Shown one piece after another: positions 12,301 through 23,700 of a DNA stretch of 64,000 nt. Under the pieces are notes generated by a model. That model saw only the letters and a program-made list of their open reading frames with translations. It was not told the DNA's origin and ran no database searches. This stretch comes from Ramazzottius varieornatus (taxonomy: Eukaryota; Tardigrada; Eutardigrada; Parachela; Ramazzottiidae). A program made the position numbers and the translations under genes. The stretch is from assembly GCA_001949185.1 (NCBI GenBank), contig BDGG01000004.1, positions 2,226,278-2,290,277 of the forward strand. Reading direction: 5' to 3'. The number at the start of each line of letters is the position of its first letter. The stretch's first letter is position 1.

Positions 12301-14690
12301 ATGCCCAGAGAACGCACGAGGGAAGATAACTTGCCCAGTCGGATCTACACTGGTAAACGGGACGTCGACGAAATTGTTGAGAGGTCGAGGTAAGTGGTTC
12401 TTATGATAATCTTCCAGCTGTGCCTTTCTCTGACCCGTTGGATAGTCTGCTGGATGAGTTCTGGCTCGGTTACTCGTAGGTTAAGCCATCGATCCAAGGA
12501 TGAGTGTAGTGAAGAACGGCGCCACAGCAAACGTAGACGATCTTCATCAAAATCTCCCACTCGATCTTCTCGACGTCATGACGATCGTAGACGGTCACCT
12601 GAAGTCGAGCTTTCGAAAGCGCAACTTAAAGAACTGGAAACCCCAGAGGATAAACAAGCGAGACGTTTGGCAAAGAAGCTGGCGAAGCAGAAGAAGTTGC
12701 AGTCACGTGGGGAATCAGTTGAAAGCGAAGGAAACAACCCGTTTGGAGATCCTCTACTGCACGAAACTTTCATTTGGGGCAAGAAGTTGAAGAAGGAAGG
12801 ACTCGATCATCTAACTGCGGACGACATCAAGAGAAGAAATCGTATGAAACAGGGAGAAACGAGGTAAGTGGTCGTTATTCAGCTTATTCTTGATTGTTGA
12901 TAGTGTCGTCAGCTGGTTTTTTATTGGCGCGAATACTTGAGACAGATTTTGTTCTTTGTAGAGATGAACTGGAGAAAGTTAGACAGAGGAGGCAGCAGTA
13001 CGAAAGAGAGCGAGCGGAACGAGAAGAGGAGCAACAGATGGTGCAAAGAGAGAAAGAAGTTGCCCAGTTCAAAATGTGGGAAGCCCAGGAAGATGGTTTC
13101 CATCTCCGTCAGGCCCAGCTTCGCTCAGACATTCGCATCCGTGATGGCCGGGCTAAGCCCATCGATCTGCTTGCAAAGTACATCAGCAGCAAGTTCGAAG
13201 ATCTGGCTGTAGACATTCATGAGCCTTACACTTACGTTGATGGCCTGAGCAAGAAAGACCTGGAGGACTTGCAGCAGGATATCGCAGTCTACCAGAGACT
13301 GGAAACGGAGAAGTCTAACCTCGACTACTGGCGGAACATCGTTACGATCGTTAACGAAGAGCTGAACAAGATTGCGCGAAACGAAGCCGAGGTGGAACGG
13401 CGAGCTGGAAGACAGGGTATAAATGCGTCTGTTAGTGCTGATGTCGCTGGCGTCATCAAAGGGAAAACGCTACCGCAGCTTCTGGAACTGGAGAAACAGA
13501 TCAGGTCGAAGATCTCTGGAAGAACGGAAGGTGTAGATGTCTCATACTGGGAGAGCTTGCAGCAACAGGTATGTGAGTTGGGACAGTTCGGGCCAACTTC
13601 CTTTGGCGGCACGGACTTGTCGACGGCCAGGGTCAGCTCAGGGCCGTGCCGCTGAGCGGGGATTTTAACCTCGATTTTATGACGACTATAACAGCTCGAT
13701 TCCGTTATAACTTTCAGATTTCGGCTCATATGGCAAGAGTAAGGCTTCGGGAAAAACATCAGGAGAACATGAAGCAGAAGCTGATTGAGCTGAAGAAAGA
13801 GCAGGGCATCGAGGACGACAGGCTGATGCCTCCCCCGGGCATTCCGGCCGACGAGGAAAGACCATCCACATCAAAGAAGGAAGTTCCTATCTCGAACCTC
13901 GTCTACTCCGAGGAAGATCAACAGTACTTCTTGGAATTCACCAGCGGCCGTTACAGCCCTTCGTTGATACCTTTCGACGAAATGGACGCAACCATCCACT
14001 TGGTGGAACCCGAAGAAGACCTGAGGAAACTCCAAATGGCTCGCGAACAAGTGGCGAAGACCGGCTCGGCCACCATCGTCACTACGGAAGATCACGTCTT
14101 TGAACGAGAAGCCAAGAAAGGTAAAAAAAATCAGAACCGTTATCAGATTGTGCGGTGGCCATTCGTCTTCATTGGCTTGAGATGCTTATAAGCTGGAACA
14201 TCATCAGTCTTTGCAGTTTCTCATGATGGCATATTTTGTTTGATTTTAAGGTATGGGAGACGACGAAGCCCAGTTCAGCGTGGAAACGATGGTGGATCAG
14301 CCAACGTACATCTGGTCAGAGAAGTACCGTCCAAGAAAGCCACGCTACTTTAACCGAGTGCACACCGGGTTCGAGTGGAACAAGTACAACCAGACACATT
14401 ACGATTTGGACAATCCTCCACCGAAAGTGGTGCAAGGATACAAATTCAACATATTCTATCCCGACCTGATTGATAAAAGTATCACACCGCGTTACACAAT
14501 AACGCCTTGCAAGGATAATACCGATTTCAGCACATTGAGAATCAGCGCCGGACCGCCATACGAAGACATAGCCTTCAAAATTGTCAACCGGGAGTGGGAG
14601 TATTCATATAAAAGAGGCTTTCGTTGTCAGTTCCATAACAACATTTTCCAACTCTGGTTCCACTTCAAACGCTATCGATACCGACGATAA
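12301..14690 (+). CDS. CACTIN: Cactin, spliceosome-associated regulator
   Basis: Five exons, 12301-12389, 12480-12863, 12962-13568, 13718-14120, 14251-14690; 640 aa. Sequence runs from an Arg/Ser-rich N-terminus (residues about 30-75) through NPFGDPLLHETFIWGKKL, a Glu/Arg coiled-coil stretch, the central Cactin domain (IRIRDGRAKPIDLLAKYIS, EPYTYVDG), and the highly conserved C-terminal domain (DKYRPRKPR-like EKYRPRKPRYFNRVHTGF, NQTHYDLDNPPPKVVQGY, FKIVNREWEYSYKRGFRC, ending FHFKRYRYRR). Cactin acts in pre-mRNA splicing with DHX8/SDE2 and was first described through Cactus/NF-kB signalling in flies (family knowledge). Length is close to relatives. The last intron uses an AAG acceptor at 14248-14250. 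Confidence 0.97.
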
Positions 14691-14736
14691 CTCTTTCAAT
14701 ATTTGTACGTTCTTTCACAAATATGACATTTCTGTG

Positions 14737-16825
14737 TTACTCATCTTTCTTGTCGACAAAGTCCTTGATTGAGAATGTCACGGCTGTTCCCCAGTCGAGG
14801 CTTGAGTCAGACGAGTTTTGCGGGTATTCTGGTTCCAATGAGACTCCGGAATCTTGGCTGTGTAAAGGCTGACCACCGAAACCCCACCGTATTTTTCCAC
14901 GGTAGCCAAACTGCCAGATTGTCCACATTATGCACAGTGTCCCAAACGTCAGCCATAAAAGTGCGATCATTGATGGAAGTGGTTTCGTGATCAGCTCGAG
15001 GTCGAACCGCATCACGATGAGCAGCTCGGTTATAATCACGATGAGGACCATCCATGCTTGCTTACCGAGCTTCTTGCACTTCCTGTCAACATGATATTCT
15101 GCTAGTTGGTCGGTGACAGTCCTTCAGTTTTATAGAGCAAACTTACGGGTTATCCAAATACTCAAACGTCTCGCGCATTGCGACTCCACCACACAGCAGG
15201 AAGAATATGAGCCTAATAAGGTTCATCGAGTTGGGCGGCGGTATCCACAAGACGTACTTGAGGTAGAAGGTGTTCAGTTCGGCCATCAGAAACTATGGAG
15301 TAAAAGTACTGATAAGTAGAACGTATTCAAGCAAAAAGAGAAAGTGGACGTGCTGTTCTGATGCTTACGATACATATTACGCCCATCATGGCCGCCCAAC
15401 GCTTGAAGCTGGACAAGGGACGCCAGTCGAATTCCACCCAACTGTACGGAGTAAACTGCGCCACCATGCGCTTCAGTTTTCCTCTGCAAGAAAAAAAAGA
15501 TCAAACAATGTACTTACCATTCGCGAAGCGCCGGGACTTAGAAGACATACGAGTAGGTTTGAATTGTCCAGAGACCTCTCCAGTGATAAGGCCGGATCTC
15601 AAGGTACTTCAGTGTGATCATTCCCAGAACGATCCCAGTGCCGTTACAGATCAGTGCATCCATGATCCACTACAAAAGAAGTGCAAAGTAGCAGTTACTC
15701 CGTCCGTCAAGGCAATGTGCGACAAGGTTTCTTACATGATCCCACCAGCACTCGCTGAAGTTCGGCAGCTGGTGTTCCAACGTGTACTCCAGCAACTCGA
15801 ACATAATGCTAATCACAGTGCACAACCACCAGTCGCGCAAAATGAGCGTCTTCAGCCACCATCCGAAGAAGTGAGTCGGAACAAACCCGTCGAACTTGTC
15901 CTGCACAACACAAATTTTGGAAAGATTACGGTACACTGCAATGATAATCGGACATAATTCCGTGATCCCTTTTGATATTACATACCCAAACATTGTGATA
16001 TGGGTCGGTGTGGTTCCTGTCGTATATAAGACAGCTTCCGCCGTAATCTTTCTCCGGTAGTTCCACTCCCAGTGTTGGGTCTATGTGTTTCAAAAGTCGA
16101 CGCGCATCGTCGGGGGACTAAAAACACAACAATGATATCACATTGATCCGAGAACGATACGACGGACTGGTACAACATAGCGCAGTTACAAGAACCGGGA
16201 ACCTGAATACTAATATCGGTTAGAACCAAACATTTCATGACTTTCTTTCACGTAGACTTCATTTACCTGCAGAAGGAGGAATATGAGACAAAGCTCATAA
16301 AGGACGGAAATGTTAAAAACAAACCGCCAGACGATAGGGTGTGGTCGACGGAAAGGACCATCGCTGGTTGTCATTATGCCGAACACCAAAAACATCACCA
16401 TCACGGCCAGGATGCCCCTATGAGCGAGCAAGATTCAGATCACATCCTCCCGAACATGTAGAGAATATATTCTGAAATCAGAAACGCCACAATACCTTCT
16501 GGTGTTGAAGGAAGTATCGTACGAAATCGGCTCGAAAAATGTGACGTAGGCCAGCGCGCAGGTGATGAAAAATAAAACTGTAAGCGTGTGAGCCCTCCTG
16601 CAACGACAGAATCATCGTATTAGTAGCCGTTCATTGAACTGGCAAATCTCCTGCGGAAGCGTACCAGAAAAACGTTATGGTGCCATCGTCAAGGACAAGT
16701 CGACATTTCCGTGTGCCTTTGTAATACTCCCAGTCGTGCGCTGTCCGAACTTCAATGTCAGGCGATGTAACGGCGAATGTCCCTTCTCTTCCCGACCGCT
16801 CTATCTCGTCCCGACGTGATAACAT
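14737..16825 (-). CDS. PTDSS2: Phosphatidylserine synthase 2
   Basis: Nine exons, 16665-16825, 16496-16597, 16267-16417, 15986-16117, 15736-15900, 15551-15669, 15369-15483, 15147-15292, 14737-15082; 478 aa (human PTDSS2 487). It is PTDSS2 rather than PTDSS1: [101 protein letters not shown]. The enzyme swaps the head group of phosphatidylethanolamine for serine at ER and mitochondria-associated membranes (family knowledge). About nine hydrophobic segments are visible. Tail to tail with Cactin: the stop codons are 46 nt apart, so the 3' UTRs probably overlap. Confidence 0.97.
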
Positions 16826-17769
16826 TTATTGTTCTCAGATGTTCGGAAAGTACGAAAAATCAGTCCCTGAGATGACACGGCAAGAAATTATTAAGGATCA
16901 AACTGAATCTTCACCACCTGATACAGGACGTCAGTTAGGGCTTGTGAACCAGCGCGAGTATAGTGTGTCATACCGGAAGTATATACAGATGCTTGACGTG
17001 AATACACAGAACGTAGAAAATCTGCGCCCCAGGGAAAAATCTCGCTTTCCCGACGCCCAATGTAGATCAATAAACAAACTGGACAGCTTTCGGGCGTCTG
17101 AGCTGTGGACCGGAAGTGAAGACTGATGCTCGCGCTGGAGTCCAACTTGAACAGATATAATTATGCCCGAGTAACACGACGTTCAACTACGAAAACCCAG
17201 CGTTCCATATCTCCCAGGGTCCTGTAAACAGCAAAGAGTGAGAACGAGGAAGATGGGATCAAGATGTGATCAGTGATGAAAGTGAAACTGCACAGGAACT
17301 GCCAGCCGTGCCAGGAAGTCCCTCAATTCAGGACTGGAACGTTGTCCGGTCATGTCATCTGTGATAGTGTCGAAGTGTACGGATTGAATTGCTTGATTGG
17401 CTGATCGTTGGTGAATCTCACCCACTAAATAACGGTATTCGCAAACCCGCGTTTGACAAATGACAACAAAGAAACAAAATCCAACTTCGAATTCCGAAAG
17501 TTTCCAAGTTCTGATTCCCGAGCTCCGGAACCCGGACACTGCTATTACTTCTGTCGGAACAATCTGTTCGTTACAGAACCCTCGGGCTGCCTCTCGTGTT
17601 GGACGGACAGTGGTGGAGGTGGCGGTCACGGTCGATGCTCTATTGCTTTGTAAAGACAGCAATCTACGACAGCCTGATCAACCTAGAGATGTACCTGAGG
17701 TAAGGCCAGAATTAAACCACAGTGGCTCTATTAGCGTATTGCATGCGTTCTCTATTTTCCAGGTGTTGA
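16826..17769. other. Upstream region of PTDSS2 and of the bHLH-zipper gene
   Basis: Divergent spacer. A likely non-coding first exon of the bHLH-zipper gene ends at the GTAAGG donor at 17700, with the acceptor at 17761-17762. The frame is stopped just before the ATG at 17770, so exon sequence here would be 5' UTR. Nothing else recognised. Confidence 0.45.
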
Positions 17770-19288
17770 ATGGAGGCGAGAAGCTACCTGAACTTAACGA
17801 CGAATCATTATGGAAACTTTGTCGCCAATAGACCTATGAACTTCCCCTCCGAACTGCCTGCTGAAACTCAAGCTTCATCTGCTGCTCAGTCATCTACTCT
17901 CGCTGACTCCTTCCTGTCCTTTGGCAGCACATCACAGATTTCCAGTCAAGAAACGAACGCTGCATCCACTACAGACTCCGATTCCGTGGCGTCTCTGTCA
18001 GAGTCGGAAGCGGGTAGTATATCCGAGAGCTTCGTCTCGGTTCGTGCACCTCCGTTACCAGCGTTGTCGTCTTCATCTTCCTATCCTCCCTCCGTAGCGA
18101 GGCTCACTAAAGATTCGCCTGAGATCAGGGCGGTACACAACGTTTCTGAACAGTATCGTCGAAAGTTTCTGCGCAGTTGTTTTGATAACCTGCAAAAGGA
18201 AGTCGTGACGGACTCGAAAGCCCATCAGAAAGCCTCCCATTTACTGATCCTCACTTCGGCCATCGAAGTCATACAGCAGGTATCATGTATTTTAGGCGAC
18301 AGTTTATATATCGACAGCTTACTGATCTGGATGGGTTTTTTACAGATTAAAGGCAAAGAGGGGTTCATCAACGGCGAGCTCATTCGGTTGACGGAAGAAC
18401 AGGCCGTGAATAAAGAGCGCCTCGATCGTCTAGTCACCGAAATTCGCAGCGCTGATCCGTCGATCGACCTGGACGATATTCTCCTAAGAGAACCCCTCGG
18501 CATTCCCGACACGACTCTCTCATCGTCGCTGCTGGATCGACAGGACCCGGTCCAAGTAGGTGAAGTGGAAATCAGCTCGACGTTGTCGAACCGAAAGCGT
18601 CCGGCAGACAGCGGTAACGAGAACGACATACTAGAATCCCTTTCCACATCTTTTCCGAACAAAATGTCTCCGGCACTCACGGTTCAAAAGCGCCCGAAGA
18701 AAAGCAAGAGCCGAAACCACACCTCAGAAAACCAGAACGGACTCGTGTCGTCCGCATCAACCGAAGCTAACACAGCGGACCTAACGGAAATACAGGAACC
18801 TTCAGCGAAGCGGAGACCTTCAACTCGTAGGTGTACCCAATAGTAGAAACCAGAAACAAAGCATCATCGTTCCACACCAATTCTGTATATTATGCTTAGG
18901 TAAGCTGTTACTGCGGACCATCGAGGAACCAGTCGAACTGGGAGACCCTGACATACCGCAGACGTCTCCCAGTGTAGTAACCACCGTGAAGGAGACTTTG
19001 ACCACGGAGGAGCGACGGAAGCTGGCTGCCGAGCGAGGTCTTCCGCTCCATCTGGCTAACGGTATTCCGACCCTACCAGGTGTGGACTACTGGTCGTCAT
19101 CTCTGTGCGTCTTTCCCATGTCGTTACGCAGAGGGCGTTCCTGGTTTCCGAAGGAGAAGATGGACGTTGTTTTGGATGAGAGGTCAAAGAAGACGACGGA
19201 TTCCCCAGCCATTCCACAATCTAGGCAGAATAATGGTAAGAATGGTCAGAACAACGGTCCAGTGTGGAGTATCAGTAATGCTCAGTGA
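17770..19288 (+). CDS. Basic helix-loop-helix leucine-zipper transcription factor of the Myc/Max/Mxd/Mga class
   Basis: Three exons, 17770-18279, 18346-18826, 18900-19288; 459 aa. After a Ser-rich N-terminus, residues about 115-200 form a bHLH-zipper. The basic region HNVSEQYRRKFLR keeps the H..E..RR pattern of E-box binders in the Myc/Max network; helix 2 (LLILTSAIEVIQQIK) runs straight into a heptad-like zipper (LIRLTEEQAVNKERLDRLV). Intron 18280-18345 (66 nt) sits exactly between helix 2 and the zipper and is in frame, so unspliced mRNA would separate them by 22 residues. A basic, Ser-rich region and a C-terminal TTEERRKLAAERGL segment follow. I cannot assign it to Max, Mxd, Mnt, Mlx or Mga. 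The start is set by an in-frame stop just upstream. Confidence 0.65.
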
Positions 19289-19782
19289 AGAGTGTTTTCT
19301 CAGATCTGAAGTGAGGTAGTATACAGAGGTCACGGATCATTTGACTTTGGGCCTGATACTGACACACGCCATTCTTGTTTAAATATGTTCTAACCTCACT
19401 GGGTTTCCGATCAAGCTGTTTCAACCACACCGATCTCCATGAGAAGATTTTGGTCTAATGTTTTAGATTTCCGTTTTTGTCGCATGAGGAGCCTAGATAG
19501 TCTGGAATGGCTGGGCTCCTCGTTTTTACGTTTCGCAACCTGTACGGGAGTGTGCAGCCGACTCCGCTTTCGTACAGTGTACAAGCTCTTAAAATAAAAT
19601 ATTTGAATAATACCTCTATGAACAACTCTACGTAAATTTGATTTGTTAGCCCAAGTTTTTGACGGACTAAACGAAGGGTGTTTCAAGCGGAAGTACTCGC
19701 CATTGGTGCCACCAACGTCTCACGTTTTTGCGTAGTGTGGACGCAGGAAGCAGCTTGGTGGAAATGTCACCGTTAAGCTCGT

Positions 19783-19842
19783 GCACTTGAAGTTCGTCAG
19801 GTTTTCAATTTGGGAAGTGGTCGGTCGTAAGAATTACACTAA
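19783..19842 (+). repeat. Dispersed repeat, copy 1
   Basis: About 60 nt starting GCACTTGAAGTTCGTCAGG and including CAATTTGGGAAGTGGTCGG. It matches 20194-20254 at most positions with scattered substitutions and one indel, same orientation, about 410 nt apart. Origin unknown. Confidence 0.6.
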
Positions 19843-20193
19843 ATGGCTAGGTCAGTGTAATAAGCTTTTTGACACCTTCTAATACGTGGTGACAAGTCTG
19901 CCGAATGGCGCGCGAGCTGGTCTGTCGTTTCCATCTGTGAGCAGAGGCTTTCAGGCTGATGTGATTTAATCCTGTGTCGTGAGAAACGTTCGCCTACTTC
20001 AGAGAATGATTTTTCGAGTCGAAAAACCCGGTGGTTGTTATGTCTGGCACTGCTGGATACCCTTTGTTCCCATGAGCGTAATCTGAGTTAATTTCAGTGG
20101 GAATTCTGGCCGGTCTGCTTGGTGATACTTGAGGACCTAACTTACGCGCGCGCGCAGGGTTTTCTTTAGCCGGAAATACTGATTCACTCGCAT

Positions 20194-20254
20194 GCACTTG
20201 GAAGTTCATCAGGATGGCAATTTGGGAAATGGTCGGTCGAAAGTATTGCACTAA
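20194..20254 (+). repeat. Dispersed repeat, copy 2
   Basis: Partner of 19783-19842. It starts GCACTTGGAAGTTCATCAGG and includes CAATTTGGGAAATGGTCGG. The level of divergence suggests an old duplication or a low-copy transposon remnant. Confidence 0.6.
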
Positions 20255-20782
20255 GCGAGTGTTGACTAGAGGCCAAAGGTTGCGTTACACCTCACGCATG
20301 TGAGATCAGGACTTTGTTCCCGAAGAGCTTCCTGCTAGAGCGTACAATCTGGCGAGCAGTACAGTCGAAGTACTTCTTCACCGCCTTACTCCTTAACCTA
20401 AATTGTACAGCCGGCGCGATTCCACACGTCAGATGTACAGCACGGTAGCGGGAAAGGACTGAGCACTAGGCCGCCCATAAGCGTCTGAATCCCTGGGGTG
20501 TGATCCTCCCTTGAGGTTTACACTTCTGCCTCGCTGCTTCAGCACTCGTGAGATACTGCGCATCTTAGCCAACTCAGCCTGCGACTTTGAATGATCCAGA
20601 TTTTTTCTGAGCTGTTGATAGTTCCGATATCAGAAACCTAGGCTGCGAAGTGTTCTAAACACTGAGATGACCATCATGGGCTCAGCTACTCACTGTCTGG
20701 AACACATGTCGACGGCGTCGTACTCCGTGATTTGATTTTGGTGTTTGTGGGATTTCTTCCAGTATTCTTTTGGTGATTTAAA

Positions 20783-23700
20783 ATGTATGGACTTGTGATC
20801 GAAAGCATCGTGGCCTATCTCAAGGCCTATTATGGTGATGAGAAATGGATGGAAATTAGGAAGCGCGCCAGAATTGATCAGCACGCATTCAGCACTCACC
20901 TGATTTATGCGGAAACAACCATACCGCGCATCGTCGAAAGCGCTTCCGAAATCCTGCTGATTCCAAAGGACGAGCTTCTGATTCAGTTCGGGAAATTTTT
21001 CGTAACGTTTGTTAGGTACGCACCTCCATCCTAGCGCGGAACTTTCTGTTACATAAAAAAATTCACTCATGGGAACTTGGGCAAGCGAACTGATCGAGAT
21101 CATTTTCCGAAGTGGCGCACGAATCCAGCCTATAACAAAGAAACCATGCGCCACTAAGGAAAGCGATCTAGTTCAGTAATTCTTGTTACGTATTTAGATT
21201 ACTCTGTAATTTACTAGAGAATGAAATAAGAAGATCCTGGCTACGAGATTTAACCCAGGTGATTCTGTCTGTGCAGTCAGTACGGATACGACAAGATTCT
21301 GCGCGTTCTGGGACGTCATATGCGGGACTTTTTGATGGGTCTTGACAACCTGCATGAGTAAGCTGCACTAATGGCGGGTTTTTCAGTCCTACTATATGTG
21401 GTTCATTCTAAGCGGATTAAGTTTTCGTCTCGGTATTTTTAGATACATGAGATTCAGTTATCCAAAGGTCGGTAAGCTCTGCTGGAGAGCTTTCTTTTTA
21501 TCACGTACTTCCGTGTTCGTTGTTGTGAAAAATTCAATTAAGGATGGCCTGGCTCACTAATCTTTCTTTATCGACAGCTCAAGCCGCCGTCCTTCTTTGT
21601 GGAAAAAGAAACAGAACATGGGCTGATATTACACTATCGATCTAAACGCCGATATGGAGGTGAGTGATGGAAATCATTAAGGTGTAATTGTGGCGGAATG
21701 GATGGCATTCCCAAAACCTTTCACCAGCCAACGACCGTTCGCCGCGGTGTATGTAAACCTACGACTTGCATAGCCCTGACAGTTACTTGACTCCTTTCTG
21801 ATGACTGAGAACCCAGGATAACGTGCCTATCATCAAATATCTCCTCTCGTGCATGTGAGGAAGAATAATTCGGGACTGGAAAATCTCATAAAGCAGCAAA
21901 CTGTCGAGGTTATAATCGTATCATCCGTACGCCAGCGGTAAGTAAAGATCTTTGCTTTCGAGTTTCTACTGTTGCTTCCCCTCCTCAAATAAAGCAACTG
22001 TGAAAAACTCACTAACAAAGTGCAAACTTCAGTATAGCTTTCCGTTTACCAAAATACTCTAATCTGAATATCCCTATCGACGTGATAAGTTGCCATTTTG
22101 GGTTGTGAATCTCCTGCAGTGAATGGGGAACTGCCTCACGGAAGCGTCACTCATAATACGCTACGAAATACAGGAACTAGACATGTATTAGTAACAACAA
22201 TATATCTTGATGGTCAACGGCCAGAAATAGTACCGGGTCAAAATTACGAGTTCTTGCTTTCCTACATGGTACTCGCACGAGTGTCCAAATTCACACACCC
22301 GACGCCCGTAAGTTCTCCATGATGCGCCCAGGTAGCAACCAAGAAATAACACTGAGTTCAAGCAGAGTAATTACAATCTAACCCATCATGAAACCGGAAG
22401 CTACTCTAAAGCATGTGGCTGATGTGGGATCCCTTTGCGTCATCAGATTCAAACGAATGCTTTGTCCCGGTTCGATAGTTCTCATCATCCGGGGAATACC
22501 TTTGATTTGTGGGTTGTAGCTTACGGCGAATTCTTAACTGGTTATATCTATTCTTCCCTACCAATTGTAATGACAACCTTTGCGAAATCTAATTAATTTG
22601 TTTTGACATGCTTCCAGGGTACGTGCATTATGTGACTGGGCAAATTAAATGCGTCGGGTCACTCTTCTATGGGCAAAATGTCGACATCGAGCTCCTCAAG
22701 GAAGAATTCGTCGGAAACGCGGTCCACGTCGTTATGCACCTTCGTTTTGACAATTCGGCCTTTCTCACTGAGATAACAGCCGAAAGGGACAAGACTGACG
22801 AGCTGTCCATTGAATCGGAGCTATTTTTCGAGGCCTTCCCTTTCCACATAGTCTTCACCGAGGACATGATCATCAAGTCCTTGGGACATGGCTTAATGAA
22901 CGTGCTTCCTAATATTGAAGGTCGGAACAAAGTCACCGCGGGAAAAAGGGGCGAATGAGCCTGATTAATGAAATAGATTGCAGGTTACGACATCAGCCAC
23001 ATATTTGTGCTCAAGCGGCCAATGGTGGATTTCTCTTGGGAGCAAGTAAGTTCAAAACACTCGGAGGACGGGTTGTATTGGACTGTTTTCCAAAGCATCA
23101 AGAAAAACCAAAGCGTCACCACGGCATCGATTCAGTTTTGGTGATGAAAGCTTTCAGTCACAGTTTTTCGGGGTTTCCATTGGTCTGCGCCGATAACAGG
23201 ATCTTCCCGACTCTGCAAAATCAATGAACCTCCATCGCGTTAATTTTGCACCCAGAATCTGAACAAAATGTTTTTTCTGAAACGTCCTCGAATCGACTTC
23301 TTTCATCTTCTGGTAGGTGGTGAGCCACACAAACAACGTATTTGAGTTGGAGTCCCTCGATAGGGTGCAGATGAAGTGCATGGTACCCGAGAACACCGAC
23401 AAAACATCTGACGAAGCGCCAAGCTCCCAAAGGAAATTTAGCGGTAAGCAACTAATCATCAGGTTCCTCCCCAATCTACGAACTGAACTGACCAATTTTT
23501 GCTACACATACTGTAGCAACACATAAACTGGAACAGCACTTGTTTTTTTTGACAGAAACCAGCGAGACCTCCGACGACGATCGCGAAACCAAATTGCATC
23601 TAAAGGGTCAAATGGTAAGTACGCAGTACGTTCGGCCATAATAAAGTGTATGTAAAGTAGACAACTTCCAGGGTTTTCTCCAGTCTAAAAACTTTGGTGA

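Larger units (their letters stand above)
19289..20782. other. Intergenic stretch containing a diverged duplicated segment
   Basis: About 1.5 kb between the bHLH-zipper gene and the guanylyl cyclase. It contains two related segments of about 60 nt (19783-19842 and 20194-20254) and a short CG-alternating run near 20148. No gene recognised. Confidence 0.45.
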
